From Achromobacter sp. B7 (GTDB taxonomy: Bacteria > Pseudomonadota > Gammaproteobacteria > Burkholderiales > Burkholderiaceae_B): DNA of 64,000 bases. Position numbers and translations under genes: made by a program. Below are positions 16,800 through 25,795 of the stretch, piece by piece. The stretch is taken from contig NZ_CP032084.1 of assembly GCF_003600685.1 (NCBI RefSeq), positions 5,580,001 to 5,644,000 on the forward strand. Reading direction: 5' to 3'. Each line of letters begins with the position of its first letter. Within the stretch, counting starts at the first letter, position 1. The notes under the pieces were generated by a model, which did no database searches, was not told the DNA's origin, and worked only from the letters and a program-made list of their open reading frames with translations.

Positions 16800-18266
16800 A
16801 TGACCTCGAACGCCCTGCCTTCCCCCAGCGCGACACCGCCCTGCCCCGACACCCGCGCGTTGGGTCCATTGGGACTGGGCGTGCTGCTGTCAGGCGGCTT
16901 TATCACCATCTTCGATCTGTTCGTGGTGAACGTCGCCATTCCCAGCATGCAGACCACGCTGTCCGCCTCGTTCGCGCAGATTAACTTCATCATCGCCGCC
17001 TACGAAATGGCGTTCGGCGTGCTGCTGATCGCGGGCAGCCGCCTGGGCGACCGCCATGGTCGCCGTCGCTTGTTCAGGCTTGGCATGGCGGGCTTTGCGC
17101 TGGCCTCGGGCCTATGCGGGCTGGCCCCCGATGCCAACACGCTTATCGGCGCGCGCGTGTTGCAAGGGGCCGCCGCCGCGCTGCTGTTTCCGCAGGTCTA
17201 TGCGCTGATACGCGTCAGCTACGACGGGCATGCGCGCCGGCGCGCGTTCGGCCTGATGGGTATGACGCTGGGGCTGGCCGCGATTGCCGGCCAGGTGCTG
17301 GGCGGCTGGATCGTGCATGCCGATTTCCTGGGCCTTGCATGGCGCACCGTCTTCCTGGTCAACGTGCCGCTGGGCCTGGCGGCGTGGGCGCTGGTACGCC
17401 ACATACCTGAATCCCGCGAGGCCCAGGCCGCGTCCATGGACTGGCCCGGGGCCGCGTGCCTGGCGGCAGGGCTGGCCTTGCTGCTGCTGGCCTTGATCGA
17501 GGGGCCCGCGCGGCATTGGCCTGCGTGGACCTTGGCATGCGGGGCCGCGTCCGTTGCGGTGCTGCTGGCGTTCGCGCGCATGCAGCGCAGCGTCAAGGCG
17601 CGCGGCGGCGCGCCGCTGCTGGACATGGGCTTGATCGCGCAGCCGGGCTTTGCGGCCGGATGCCTGCTGGTGATGCTGGTGTTCTCCACCGCCAGCGCCA
17701 TGTTTCTTTGCTACGCGTTGTTGGTCCAAACCGGCTTCGGGCTGGACGCGTTGACGGCGGGCCTGATCTTCGCGCCCGCCAGCGTGGGCTTCGTTGCGGG
17801 GTCGATGGCCGCGCCGCGCCTGGTGAACCGCTTTGGCACGCCGGCCATTGCTGTTGCGGCCTTGCTGTACGGCGGGGCCACTGCGGCCTTGATGGTGAAG
17901 GTGGGCATGGCCGGCGCGACGCTGTCGCCGTGGTCGCTGGTGCCTGCGCTGGTGTGGCTGGGCGCCGCGCAGGGCGCAGTCAACACGCCGCTGGTCAACG
18001 TGGTGTTGGGCCTGGTTCAAGACCGTCATGCCGGCATGGCGGCGGGGGTCGTGTCCACCTTGCAACAAGTCGGCGCTGCGCTAGGCGTCTCGGCAGCGGG
18101 CATGCTGTTCGGCGGCGCCTTGCAGGCGCATGCCCACGCCGACGCGCCCGAACGCTACGCCCACGCATTCGCGACCGCCATGCAGTTCAACGTGGCGGCC
18201 ATCGCCGTGTCCGTCGCATTGCTATGGTGGCTGGGGCGACACCGCGACACGGCCTCACTGGGCTGA
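16800..18266 (+). CDS. MFS drug exporter, DHA2 (14-TM) family
   Basis: The 488-residue integral membrane protein matches the EmrB/QacA-type DHA2 group of proton antiporters. It has the antiporter motif A (GSRLGDRHGRRRLFRLG) between TM2 and TM3, ARVLQGAAAALLFPQ (motif B/C region) and about 14 hydrophobic segments along its length. ATG 16800 is chosen over the TTG at 16785. It would export hydrophobic or aromatic compounds from the inner membrane. The divergent, frameshifted XRE regulator suggests it may have lost its control. It ends 2 bp from the convergent proC. Confidence 0.87.
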   Translation: MTSNALPSPSATPPCPDTRALGPLGLGVLLSGGFITIFDLFVVNVAIPSMQTTLSASFAQINFIIAAYEMAFGVLLIAGSRLGDRHGRRRLFRLGMAGFALASGLCGLAPDANTLIGARVLQGAAAALLFPQVYALIRVSYDGHARRRAFGLMGMTLGLAAIAGQVLGGWIVHADFLGLAWRTVFLVNVPLGLAAWALVRHIPESREAQAASMDWPGAACLAAGLALLLLALIEGPARHWPAWTLACGAASVAVLLAFARMQRSVKARGGAPLLDMGLIAQPGFAAGCLLVMLVFSTASAMFLCYALLVQTGFGLDALTAGLIFAPASVGFVAGSMAAPRLVNRFGTPAIAVAALLYGGATAALMVKVGMAGATLSPWSLVPALVWLGAAQGAVNTPLVNVVLGLVQDRHAGMAAGVVSTLQQVGAALGVSAAGMLFGGALQAHAHADAPERYAHAFATAMQFNVAAIAVSVALLWWLGRHRDTASLG

Positions 18267-18268
18267 GA

Positions 18269-19075
18269 TCAGCCCGCCGACAGTTCCCGTGCGCGCTCTT
18301 GCGCCTTGTGCACGGCGGCGCCGATGGCGTCGGCCACGCCGGCTTCGCGCAAGTGCGTCAGGGCCGCATAGGTGGTGCCGCCCTTGGATGTGACGCGATC
18401 CTGCAATTCCGTCAGAGGCGCGTCTTCGCTTGCCGCCAGGCCTGCCGCGCCGCGAAAGGCGGCAACCGCCAGGCGGCGCGCGTCTGCCTCGGAAAAGCCC
18501 AGCTCGACTGCGCCCTTTTGCAGCGCCGCCATGAAGTAAAAGACATAGCCCGGGCCGCTGCCCGTCACGGCGGTGACGGCGTCGATCATGCCTTCGGTGT
18601 CGGTCCAGATGCGCTCGCCCACGGCCGCAAACAGGGCGTCGACGCGGTCGCGCTCGGCGGCGCCGCACGCCGCCGTGGCGTACAGCCCCGTCATGCCCAG
18701 CCCCACCTTGGCCGGCGTGTTGGGCATGGCGCGCACAATGCGCACGTGGCCGCCCAGCCAGTCCGACAGCGAGGCCAGGTCCACGCCCGCCGCGATGCTG
18801 ACGACCGTGGCGCCGGCGGGCAGATATTGCCGCACCTGGGCGCAGGCGTCCTGCAAGCCTTGCGGCTTGGTCGCCAGCACGCACAGCGTGGCGTCAGCGA
18901 CGGCCGGTCCCACGCTTTCCTGGCTGGTCAATCCGCGCGCCACCAGGGCGTCGCGGGTGGGCGCGTAGGGCTCGATCACCAGGAAGTCGGCCCGCTCACG
19001 GCCTTGGCCTAGCAAGCCGTCGATGATGGCGGAGGCCATGTTGCCGCCTCCGATAAAAACGATCTTTTCGCGCAT
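18269..19075 (-). CDS. proC: Pyrroline-5-carboxylate reductase
   Basis: This 268-residue ProC catalyses the last step of proline synthesis, reducing 1-pyrroline-5-carboxylate with NAD(P)H. Seen are the N-terminal Rossmann GGGNMASAIIDGL, the central VRAMPNTPAKVGLGMTGLYA and the signature TAVTGSGPGYVFYF followed by QDRVTSKGGTTYAAL, which hold the substrate-binding and dimer contacts. The length is normal for the family. It stands alone, convergent with the MFS gene and divergent from the FAD oxidase gene, with a palindrome-rich spacer upstream. Confidence 0.96.
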   Translation of the reverse strand: MREKIVFIGGGNMASAIIDGLLGQGRERADFLVIEPYAPTRDALVARGLTSQESVGPAVADATLCVLATKPQGLQDACAQVRQYLPAGATVVSIAAGVDLASLSDWLGGHVRIVRAMPNTPAKVGLGMTGLYATAACGAAERDRVDALFAAVGERIWTDTEGMIDAVTAVTGSGPGYVFYFMAALQKGAVELGFSEADARRLAVAAFRGAAGLAASEDAPLTELQDRVTSKGGTTYAALTHLREAGVADAIGAAVHKAQERARELSAG

Positions 19076-19131
19076 GGGAATTCAGTTCCAAAGAGGCAGG
19101 GAAGGCGATGCAGACAGACCGCATATCGCAC

Positions 19132-19238
19132 AATACGATTGTATTTCGCTCATTTAGCGGGCGACAAGCCGTATGTTCCCCACCCGCTCCGACTAGGACA
19201 TACCCTAAATTCGATTGATATACGATTAATCAAATCGA
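19132..19238. promoter_or_regulatory. Palindrome-rich AT window upstream of the FAD oxidase operon
   Basis: The otherwise GC-rich spacer between proC and the FAD oxidase contains AATAC-GATT-GTATT (19132-19145). It also contains a nested inverted repeat, TCGATT (19211-19216) to AATCGA (19233-19238), with an inner ttgat/atcaa pair. The position, 80-190 bp before the oxidase start, fits operators of a GntR- or IclR-type regulator. The IclR gene at the end of this cluster is a candidate partner. Confidence 0.45.
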
Positions 19239-19319
19239 AAAGCGATTTAAGTGATCGTATGCTGTGCCTCAATGCGCTCGGGTTCGTGTGATCCCCGAGC
19301 TTCATTCGGGACCACAGAC

Positions 19320-20756
19320 ATGACCAACGGCATCACCCTGCTAGACGCGTTGACCCAGGCCTTGGGCGCGGACGCCATCCTTCATTCCGACACCGACATG
19401 GCCGGCTATACCGAAGACTGGCGCGGCCGGTACAAGGGCCCCGCACTGTGCGTCGCCCTGCCCGGCAATACGCAGCAGGTGGCCGACATTGTGCGGCTAT
19501 GCAACGCCCATGCCACGCCCGTGCTGCCGCAGGGCGGCAACACCAGCCTGTGCGGCGGCGCGGTGCCGGATGCCAGCGGTACGCCGCCCGTCATCGTGAA
19601 CCTGGCGCGCATGCGCCGGGTGCGCCGGGTGGATGCCGCCAACAATTCCATGGAAGTAGAAGCCGGCTGCGTGCTGGCCACGGTGCAGGATGCAGCGGCC
19701 GCCGAGGGCCGCTTGTACCCCATCAGCCTGGGCGCGGAAGGCTCTTGCCAGATCGGCGGCACCATCGCCACCAACGCGGGCGGCACGGGCGTACTGCGCT
19801 ACGGCAACACGCGGGACAACATCCTGGGCCTGGAAGTGGTGCTGCCCGACGGCGCCATCTGGAACGGCCTGACCGCGCTACGCAAGAACAATACCGGCTT
19901 TGATCTAAAGCACCTGTTCATCGGCGCCGAAGGCACTTTGGGCATCGTCACCGCCGCCGTGCTCAAGCTGCATCCGCTGCCCACCCGCCACGCCGTGGCC
20001 TGGCTGGCGCCAGACAGCCCGCAAGCCGCGCTGGAAATCCTGGGCATGTTCCAGCGCGCCTGCGGTTCGCGCCTGTCGGCCTTTGAAATGATCGACAGCA
20101 ATCAGCTGGACATCGTGATGGCGCATGTGCCGGGCCGCAAGAACCCGCTGGGCGACGCGCACCCGTGGCATGTGCTGGTGGAACTGTCCGACACGGGCAG
20201 CGGCGACGAACTGCAAGCGCTGTTGCAGCAGACGCTGGAACACGCGTCCGAACAGGGCCTGCTGCACGACGCCGTGCTGGCCAGCAACGACAGCCAGCGC
20301 GCCGCGCTTTGGGAAGTGCGCCACAGCGTGTCCGAAGGCAATAAGAAGGCCGGCGTGGGCCTGACCACGGACAGCGCCGTACCCGTGTCCAGCGTGCCGC
20401 GCTTCATCGACGAAGCCACCGCCGCCGTGCGCCGCCTGGTGCCCGGCCTGCCGGTGCTGATCGTGGCCCACCTGGGCGACGGCAACGTGCACTTCATACC
20501 CTTCTTCACCTTCGACGCCTGGAACGCCCTGCCCGACCGCGACGCGATGGCCGCCGATATCCGCCGCGCGGTCAACGATGTGGCCGATGCGCTGGGTGGC
20601 ACCTTCAGCGCCGAACACGGCGTGGGCCGCACGTCGCTGGCCGAAATGGCGCACTACAAATCCCCCGTTGAACTGGCGATGATGCACGCGCTGAAGGCCA
20701 CCTTCGACCCCGCCAACCTGTTCAACCCCGGCCGCTTGCTGCCCCGCATGGATTGA
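19320..20756 (+). CDS. FAD-linked 2-hydroxyacid oxidase/dehydrogenase
   Basis: This 478-residue flavoprotein of the GlcD/DLD (VAO) family would oxidise a D-2-hydroxy acid such as D-2-hydroxyglutarate, D-lactate or glycolate. The FAD-binding PCMH domain has VLPQGGNTSLCGGAVP, ISLGAEGSCQIGGTIATNAG and LFIGAEGTLGIVTAAVLKLH. The C-terminal domain has VAHLGDGNVHF and AEHGVGRTSL, holding the conserved active-site His residues. ATG 19320 is preferred over the GTG at 19251 because it aligns with the family start. It heads a same-strand cluster with an ABC importer and an aldolase, so it may process an imported hydroxy acid or its product. Confidence 0.85.
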   Translation: MTNGITLLDALTQALGADAILHSDTDMAGYTEDWRGRYKGPALCVALPGNTQQVADIVRLCNAHATPVLPQGGNTSLCGGAVPDASGTPPVIVNLARMRRVRRVDAANNSMEVEAGCVLATVQDAAAAEGRLYPISLGAEGSCQIGGTIATNAGGTGVLRYGNTRDNILGLEVVLPDGAIWNGLTALRKNNTGFDLKHLFIGAEGTLGIVTAAVLKLHPLPTRHAVAWLAPDSPQAALEILGMFQRACGSRLSAFEMIDSNQLDIVMAHVPGRKNPLGDAHPWHVLVELSDTGSGDELQALLQQTLEHASEQGLLHDAVLASNDSQRAALWEVRHSVSEGNKKAGVGLTTDSAVPVSSVPRFIDEATAAVRRLVPGLPVLIVAHLGDGNVHFIPFFTFDAWNALPDRDAMAADIRRAVNDVADALGGTFSAEHGVGRTSLAEMAHYKSPVELAMMHALKATFDPANLFNPGRLLPRMD

Positions 20757-20835
20757 ACCGCCCGCCTTCGACCCCCCGTCTTTTGAATCCCCACCCTTGA
20801 TCCGCAGTCCCTGACCCGACCCGCAGGAGTCTTCC

Positions 20836-21918
20836 ATGAAATCGATCCCCCACAACGCTTCGCGCCGCGCCGCGCTGAAAACCGTGGCCGCCGGCGCCGC
20901 CGCGCTGGCCATGCCCATGATCTGGACGCCGTCGCGCGCCGCCTCCAAGCGCATCGTCGTGCGCGATGACGGCGGCATCTACAGCAAGGCCTATGGCGCC
21001 GTGTTCTACAAGCCGTTCTCGGAAGCGACCGGCATCCAGGTGGTGGGCGTGCAGGCCAACGCCGAACCCACCGCGCAGATCCGCAGCATGGTCGACACCG
21101 GCAACTACACCTGGGACATGGCCAAGATCAGCCAACCCGCCATCCTGATGCTGACCGAAGGCGGCAAGGTCTATCTGGAAAAGCACGGTCTGGAATCCGA
21201 CCCGGTCGTGGCCACCATCCCGCCGCAATACATGTCGCCCTACGGCGTGGGCAACAACGTCTACACCACCGTGCTGGCGTACCGTACCGACGCCTTCAAG
21301 GGCCGCCGCGCGCCCGCGTCGTGGGCCGACTTCTGGAACGTCAAAGACATCCCCGGCCGCCGTGGCCTGCGCAAGCATCCGTTCGACACCATCGAAGAAG
21401 CGCTGATGGCCGACGGTGTGCCCACCGACAAGGTTTACCCCTGCGACATCGACCGCGCGCTGGCCAGCCTGGACAAGGTCAAGCCGTCGGTGGACGTGTG
21501 GTGGAACACGGGCGCGCAGGTGGAACAGATGCTGGGCTCGGGCGAAGTCGACATGATCGCCACGTGGGTGTCGCGCGCGCAATCGGCCATCGCCAACGGC
21601 GCGCCGGTGCAGATCGTGTGGGACCAGAACATCTGGGGTTGCGACAACTGGTCCATCCTGAAAGGCACGCCCAACGCCGACGCCTGCCGCGAGTTCATCA
21701 AGTTTGCGTCCGACCCCAAGCGCCAGGCAGCGCTGGTCGAGTACTTTGCCGCCGGCGTCACGCAGCCCGCCGCCTTTGACCACATCAAGGCCGACGTGGC
21801 GCGCAACTGCCCGACCCACCCCGACAACATCAAGACCGGCCTGCACATCAACGCCGCGTACTGGCTGGACAAGCAGCGCGACGTGCTTGAACGCTTCAAC
21901 GGCTGGGTCCTGAAATAA
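20836..21918 (+). CDS. ABC transporter substrate-binding protein (PotD/spermidine-putrescine type)
   Basis: This 360-residue binding protein carries a twin-arginine-like signal (NASRRAALKTVAAGAAALAM), so it is probably exported folded by Tat. The mature part is a type 2 binding protein of the polyamine/iron/opine group (SBP_bac_8-like): VVRDDGGIYSKAYGAVFYKP near the start, WADFWNVKDIPGRRGLR and GSGEVDMIATWVSRAQSAI in the middle. The ATPase and permease genes follow directly. The ligand is unknown. The neighbouring oxidase and aldolase argue for a carboxylated or hydroxylated compound and not a plain polyamine. Confidence 0.88.
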   Translation: MKSIPHNASRRAALKTVAAGAAALAMPMIWTPSRAASKRIVVRDDGGIYSKAYGAVFYKPFSEATGIQVVGVQANAEPTAQIRSMVDTGNYTWDMAKISQPAILMLTEGGKVYLEKHGLESDPVVATIPPQYMSPYGVGNNVYTTVLAYRTDAFKGRRAPASWADFWNVKDIPGRRGLRKHPFDTIEEALMADGVPTDKVYPCDIDRALASLDKVKPSVDVWWNTGAQVEQMLGSGEVDMIATWVSRAQSAIANGAPVQIVWDQNIWGCDNWSILKGTPNADACREFIKFASDPKRQAALVEYFAAGVTQPAAFDHIKADVARNCPTHPDNIKTGLHINAAYWLDKQRDVLERFNGWVLK

Positions 21919-21979
21919 GCCATCGGCCGCGCGCCACCACCGTGGCGCGCGCCGCGCGAAATCTAATGTGCTGAACACC

Positions 21980-23059
21980 ATGTCTTCTTCCAATCTGCAA
22001 ATCTCGGGCCTGGGCAAACGCTATGGCGATTTCGTCGCGTTGGCGCCCACGCACCTGGACGCCGCTCGCGGCGAATTCCTGACCCTGCTTGGCCCCTCCG
22101 GGTCCGGCAAGACCACCTTGTTGAGCCTGATCGCCGGCCTGGCGCAGCCCGACGAGGGCCGCGTGCTGATCGACGGCGCCGACGTCACGTACGGCGCGCC
22201 CTACGAGCGCGACATCGGCATGGTGTTCCAGAACTACGCGCTGTTTCCGCACATGAGCATCGAAGAGAACATTGCGTTTCCCTTGAAGATGCGCAAGGTG
22301 CCGGCGGCCGAAGCGCGCCGCCGCGCGCACGAAGCGCTGGACATGGTGCGCCTGCCGCACGTAGCCACGCGCCTGCCGCGCGAACTGTCCGGCGGCCAGC
22401 AGCAGCGCATCGCGCTGGCGCGCTGCATGGTCTATCGACCCGCCATCATCCTGATGGACGAACCGCTGGGCGCGCTGGACAAGAAGCTGCGCGACCAGAT
22501 GCAGCTGGAGATCAAGCGCATCCACCGCGAATTGGGCACCACCATCGTGTACGTCACGCACGACCAGGAAGAAGCCATGACGATGTCCGACCGCATCTGC
22601 CTGATGAACGGCGGCGCGATCGAGCAGCTGGGCACGCCGGCAGATCTTTACTTCCGCCCCCGCACGCTTTTCGTGGCCGACTTCCTGGGCGAATCGAACC
22701 TGCTGCAAGGTGAAGTCACGGCGGTGGACGGCGACGTATTGAGCGTGACGCTGGCGCATCAGGGCGTTACCGGCCAGGCGCTGTCCAACGGCGCCCCGAT
22801 CAAGCCCGGCCAGAAAGTCACCGCGATGTTGCGCCCGCAAAACCTGCGCGTGGCCACGTCGGGCAGCGGCCTGACCGGCAAGCTGCTGGACGTGATGGTG
22901 ACGGGCAGCCTGACCAAGCTGTACCTGGACCTGGGCGTGGCCGACGCCGCCCCCATCGTCGTGGCTTACCCCACGCAGCGCCAGGCCGAGCAATACGCCA
23001 TCGGCCAGCCCCTGACCGTCAGCTGGCAAGCCGCCGACGCGGTGGCCATTGCGGAGTAA
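21980..23059 (+). CDS. ABC transporter ATP-binding protein (PotA type)
   Basis: The 359-residue importer ATPase has Walker A GPSGSGKT at 38-45, Q-loop FQNYALFPHMS, signature [13 protein letters not shown], Walker B IILMDEPLGALD and H-loop TIVYVTHDQEEA. A C-terminal TOBE regulatory domain runs from about residue 235 onward. It energises uptake by the binding protein and fused permease on either side. ATG 21980 and an in-frame GTG at 21968 are both possible, and neither has a strong ribosome site. Confidence 0.93.
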   Translation: MSSSNLQISGLGKRYGDFVALAPTHLDAARGEFLTLLGPSGSGKTTLLSLIAGLAQPDEGRVLIDGADVTYGAPYERDIGMVFQNYALFPHMSIEENIAFPLKMRKVPAAEARRRAHEALDMVRLPHVATRLPRELSGGQQQRIALARCMVYRPAIILMDEPLGALDKKLRDQMQLEIKRIHRELGTTIVYVTHDQEEAMTMSDRICLMNGGAIEQLGTPADLYFRPRTLFVADFLGESNLLQGEVTAVDGDVLSVTLAHQGVTGQALSNGAPIKPGQKVTAMLRPQNLRVATSGSGLTGKLLDVMVTGSLTKLYLDLGVADAAPIVVAYPTQRQAEQYAIGQPLTVSWQAADAVAIAE

Positions 23060-23063
23060 ACGC

Positions 23064-24839
23064 ATGACATCCCTTGCTACTCCCCGCAAGCGCATGAGCC
23101 CCGGCCGCCGCCATTTCCTGATGGCCGCCCCGCTGGTCGTGCTGCTGCTGGTGCTGCTGATCTATCCGGTGGGCCAGCTGCTGTTGTTAAGCGTTGTCGA
23201 CGACAAGGGCTTCACGCTGGCGCAATATCACCGGCTGTTCGAGTCGTCGGTGTATGTGAACGTGCTGCTGATCACGTTGAAGATTTCGTTGTGGACCACG
23301 TTCTTCTCCGTCGTCGCGGGCTACCCGGTCGCCTATCTGATTTCCAGCCTGTCCGCCAAGCGCAAGACGTCGCTGCTGTTCTGGGTGCTGCTGTCGTTCT
23401 GGACCAGCTTCCTGGTGCGCACCTTTGCCTGGGTGGTGCTGCTGGGCCGCAACGGCGTGGTCAACCAGCTGCTGCAAGCGCTGGGCATCCTGGATGCGCC
23501 GGCCAACCTGCTCTACAACTTCGGCAGCGTGCTGGTGGGCATGGTGCATGCGCTGATGCCGCTGGCGGTGCTGACGATGCTGTCGGTAATGGAGAACATC
23601 GACCGCAACCTGCCGCGCGCCGCCTCCACCCTGGGCGCGCGCCCCGGCACGGCATTCTGGAAGATCTATTTCCCGCTGTCGATGCCCGGCGTGGCGGCCG
23701 CGGCCATCATGGTGTTCGTCACCGCCATCGGCTTTTTCATCACGCCCGCGCTGCTGGGCGGACGCAAGGAAACGATGATCACGCAGATCATCATTGACCA
23801 GGTGCAGCAGACCATGAACTGGGAGTTCGCCGGCGCGGTGTCGGTGTTGCTGCTGGTGGTGGTGCTGGTGGTGTTCGCCATCTATGACAAGGTGCTGGGC
23901 CTGTCCACCATGACGGGCGGCGCATCCACGCGCGTGCGGGCATCGGGCAAGGAAAGCCTGTCGCGCCGCGCGGGCGATGCGGTGTTGACGGTGCTGGCGA
24001 ACGTGTCGGATGCCCTGTTCGCGCTGTTGCCCAAGCGGGTGCGGCGGTCGGTGTCGGGCACGGGTCAGTCACGCACGCTGTGGTGGATCGTGCTGGGCGT
24101 GCTGGCGTTTCTTAGTGCGCCGGCCTTCCTGATGATTCCGCTGTCGTTCGATTCCGGTTCGGGCCTGACGTGGCCGCCCAAGGGCTTTTCGCTGCAATGG
24201 TACGAGCAGATGTTCACGTCGCCCGTGTGGATGCAGGCCATCACCCGGTCGTTGATCGTGGGCGTGGGCACGGGTTTGCTGGCGATGCTGATTGGCACGC
24301 CCGCCGCCTTCCTGCTGGTGCGCGCGAACATGCGAGGCAAGTCGGCGATGCTGGCCTTCGTGCTGTCGCCCATCGTGGTGCCGCGCATGATCATCGCGGT
24401 GGGCATGTTCTATTTCTTTGCGCGCGTGGGGCTGGTGGGATCCACCGTCGGCCTCATCCTGGCGCATACCGTGGTGGCCGTGCCCTACGTGGTGATCACC
24501 ATGATGGCCGTGCTGCGCAACTACGACACGCGGCTGGACCTGGCGGCGCAAAGCCTGGGCGCCGGGCCGTGGGCCACGCTGCGCTTCGTGACGTTTCCGA
24601 TTCTGGGCGCGGGTCTGATGTCGTCATTCCTGTTTGCCTTCGCCACATCGTTCGACGAACTCACGATTGCGCTGTTCGCCTCCGGTGGCCTGAACGCCAC
24701 GCTGCCTAAGCAGTTCTGGGACGAGGTCACGCTACAGATTTCCCCGGTGATTGCCGCCGTCTCTACCTGCCTGTTCATTTTCATTGCCGCGCTGATCTGG
24801 CTGGCCGACCGGCTGCGCCGCCGCAGCCTGGCCAATTGA
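23064..24839 (+). CDS. Fused ABC permease (two MetI-type domains in one chain)
   Basis: The 591-residue membrane protein carries both halves of a polyamine-type permease pair in one polypeptide. Domain 1 (about residues 20-290) resembles PotB, with the EAA-loop segment ENIDRNLPRAASTLGARPGT before FPLSMPGV. Domain 2 (about 340-590) resembles PotC, with LAAQSLGAGPWATLRFVTFP before GLMSSF. The linker between them (GGASTRVRASGKESLSRR onward) is hydrophilic. PotB and PotC are normally separate genes. ATG 23064 has GGAG 8 bases upstream, inside the end of the ATPase gene, so translation is coupled. Confidence 0.9.
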   Translation: MTSLATPRKRMSPGRRHFLMAAPLVVLLLVLLIYPVGQLLLLSVVDDKGFTLAQYHRLFESSVYVNVLLITLKISLWTTFFSVVAGYPVAYLISSLSAKRKTSLLFWVLLSFWTSFLVRTFAWVVLLGRNGVVNQLLQALGILDAPANLLYNFGSVLVGMVHALMPLAVLTMLSVMENIDRNLPRAASTLGARPGTAFWKIYFPLSMPGVAAAAIMVFVTAIGFFITPALLGGRKETMITQIIIDQVQQTMNWEFAGAVSVLLLVVVLVVFAIYDKVLGLSTMTGGASTRVRASGKESLSRRAGDAVLTVLANVSDALFALLPKRVRRSVSGTGQSRTLWWIVLGVLAFLSAPAFLMIPLSFDSGSGLTWPPKGFSLQWYEQMFTSPVWMQAITRSLIVGVGTGLLAMLIGTPAAFLLVRANMRGKSAMLAFVLSPIVVPRMIIAVGMFYFFARVGLVGSTVGLILAHTVVAVPYVVITMMAVLRNYDTRLDLAAQSLGAGPWATLRFVTFPILGAGLMSSFLFAFATSFDELTIALFASGGLNATLPKQFWDEVTLQISPVIAAVSTCLFIFIAALIWLADRLRRRSLAN

Positions 24840-24882
24840 ATCCGACGCCTCTGATTCAGATTTATTTTCCTGGATACACAAC

Positions 24883-25788
24883 ATGCTGAACGCAACCCAA
24901 CTGCGCGGAGTTTTTCCCGCCATCCCCACGCCGGTCAACGCCGACGACACCATCAACGTCCCCGCTGCCAAGGCGCTGGTTGCCTACCTGATGCAGCAGG
25001 GCATCGACGGCATCGTCCCGTTGGGCGGCACGGGCGAATACGGCGCGCTGCCCCGCGCCGAGCGCATCCGCATGTGCCAGTTGACGGTCGAGGCCGTAGC
25101 CGGCCGCGTGCCGGTGATTCCCGGCGTGCTGGACCCCGGCTATCACGACGCGCTGCAAGCGGGCCGCGAATTCGCCGAGGCCGGCGCCGATGCGCTGATG
25201 GTGCTGACGCCCTACTACACGACGCCCACGCAGGCCGGCATCCGCGACTACTTCCTGCGCTATGCGGATGCGTCGCCGCTGCCCGTGATGATCTACGAGA
25301 TTCCGTACCGCACCCGCATCGCGATTGCGCCCGAGGTGCTGCATGAACTGTCGCGCCACCAGAACATCATCGGCATGAAGGCCTGCAACACGGACATGTA
25401 CCACTTCCTGCGCACGGTGGCGGGCGTGGACGAATCGTTTGCGGTGTTCAGCGGCGAAGACACGCTGCTGCCGGTGCATCTGGCCGCCGGCGCGCGCGGC
25501 GGCATCGTGGTCACGGCTAGCTTGCTGCCGTCGGCCTGGCGCCAGGTCTACCAGCTGGCGTCGGAAGGCCGTACGCGGGAATCGATGGAACTGCATCGCC
25601 GCCTGATTCCGTTGATGGACCTGGCGTTTGCCGAGACCAACCCGGGCCCGATGAAGTCCGTCATGGACCTGATCGGCGTGAACGCGCCCGATGTGCTGGA
25701 CCCGCTGGTGGCCCCGGCCGATGCGTTGCAGTCGGCCCTGCGTGAAACGCTCAAGCCGTTGCTGGCGGAATTCGAAGGGGTGAAGTAA
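24883..25788 (+). CDS. Dihydrodipicolinate synthase/N-acetylneuraminate lyase family aldolase
   Basis: This 301-residue class I aldolase of the DapA/NanA superfamily is a TIM barrel that forms a Schiff base with a 2-oxo acid. Markers are GVFPAIPTPVNADDTI at the start, VPLGGTGEYGALP (carboxylate-binding GTGE), catalytic Tyr138 in MIYEIPY and Schiff-base Lys166 in IIGMKACN. True dapA sits in lysine loci. This copy follows an importer and an FAD oxidase, so it more likely cleaves or dehydrates a sugar acid or hydroxylated 2-oxo acid. It is convergent with the IclR gene. Confidence 0.88.
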   Translation: MLNATQLRGVFPAIPTPVNADDTINVPAAKALVAYLMQQGIDGIVPLGGTGEYGALPRAERIRMCQLTVEAVAGRVPVIPGVLDPGYHDALQAGREFAEAGADALMVLTPYYTTPTQAGIRDYFLRYADASPLPVMIYEIPYRTRIAIAPEVLHELSRHQNIIGMKACNTDMYHFLRTVAGVDESFAVFSGEDTLLPVHLAAGARGGIVVTASLLPSAWRQVYQLASEGRTRESMELHRRLIPLMDLAFAETNPGPMKSVMDLIGVNAPDVLDPLVAPADALQSALRETLKPLLAEFEGVK

Positions 25789-25795
25789 GCCGGGC

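Noticed and set aside
18260..18275. Inverted repeat GGGCTGA-ga-TCAGCCC spanning both stop codons of the MFS and proC genes as a terminator
   Set aside because: The loop would be only two bases and there is no T-run on either strand. The symmetry mostly reflects two TGA stops in opposite orientation.
17456..19012. Plus-strand open frame of 518 codons over the MFS and proC genes
   Set aside because: It spans two genes in opposite orientation, each with a clear family. The translation is low-complexity Ala/Gly/Arg and is a shadow.
24883..25788. dapA of lysine biosynthesis
   Set aside because: The superfamily residues fit, but the setting with an importer, an FAD oxidase and an IclR regulator points to a catabolic aldolase.
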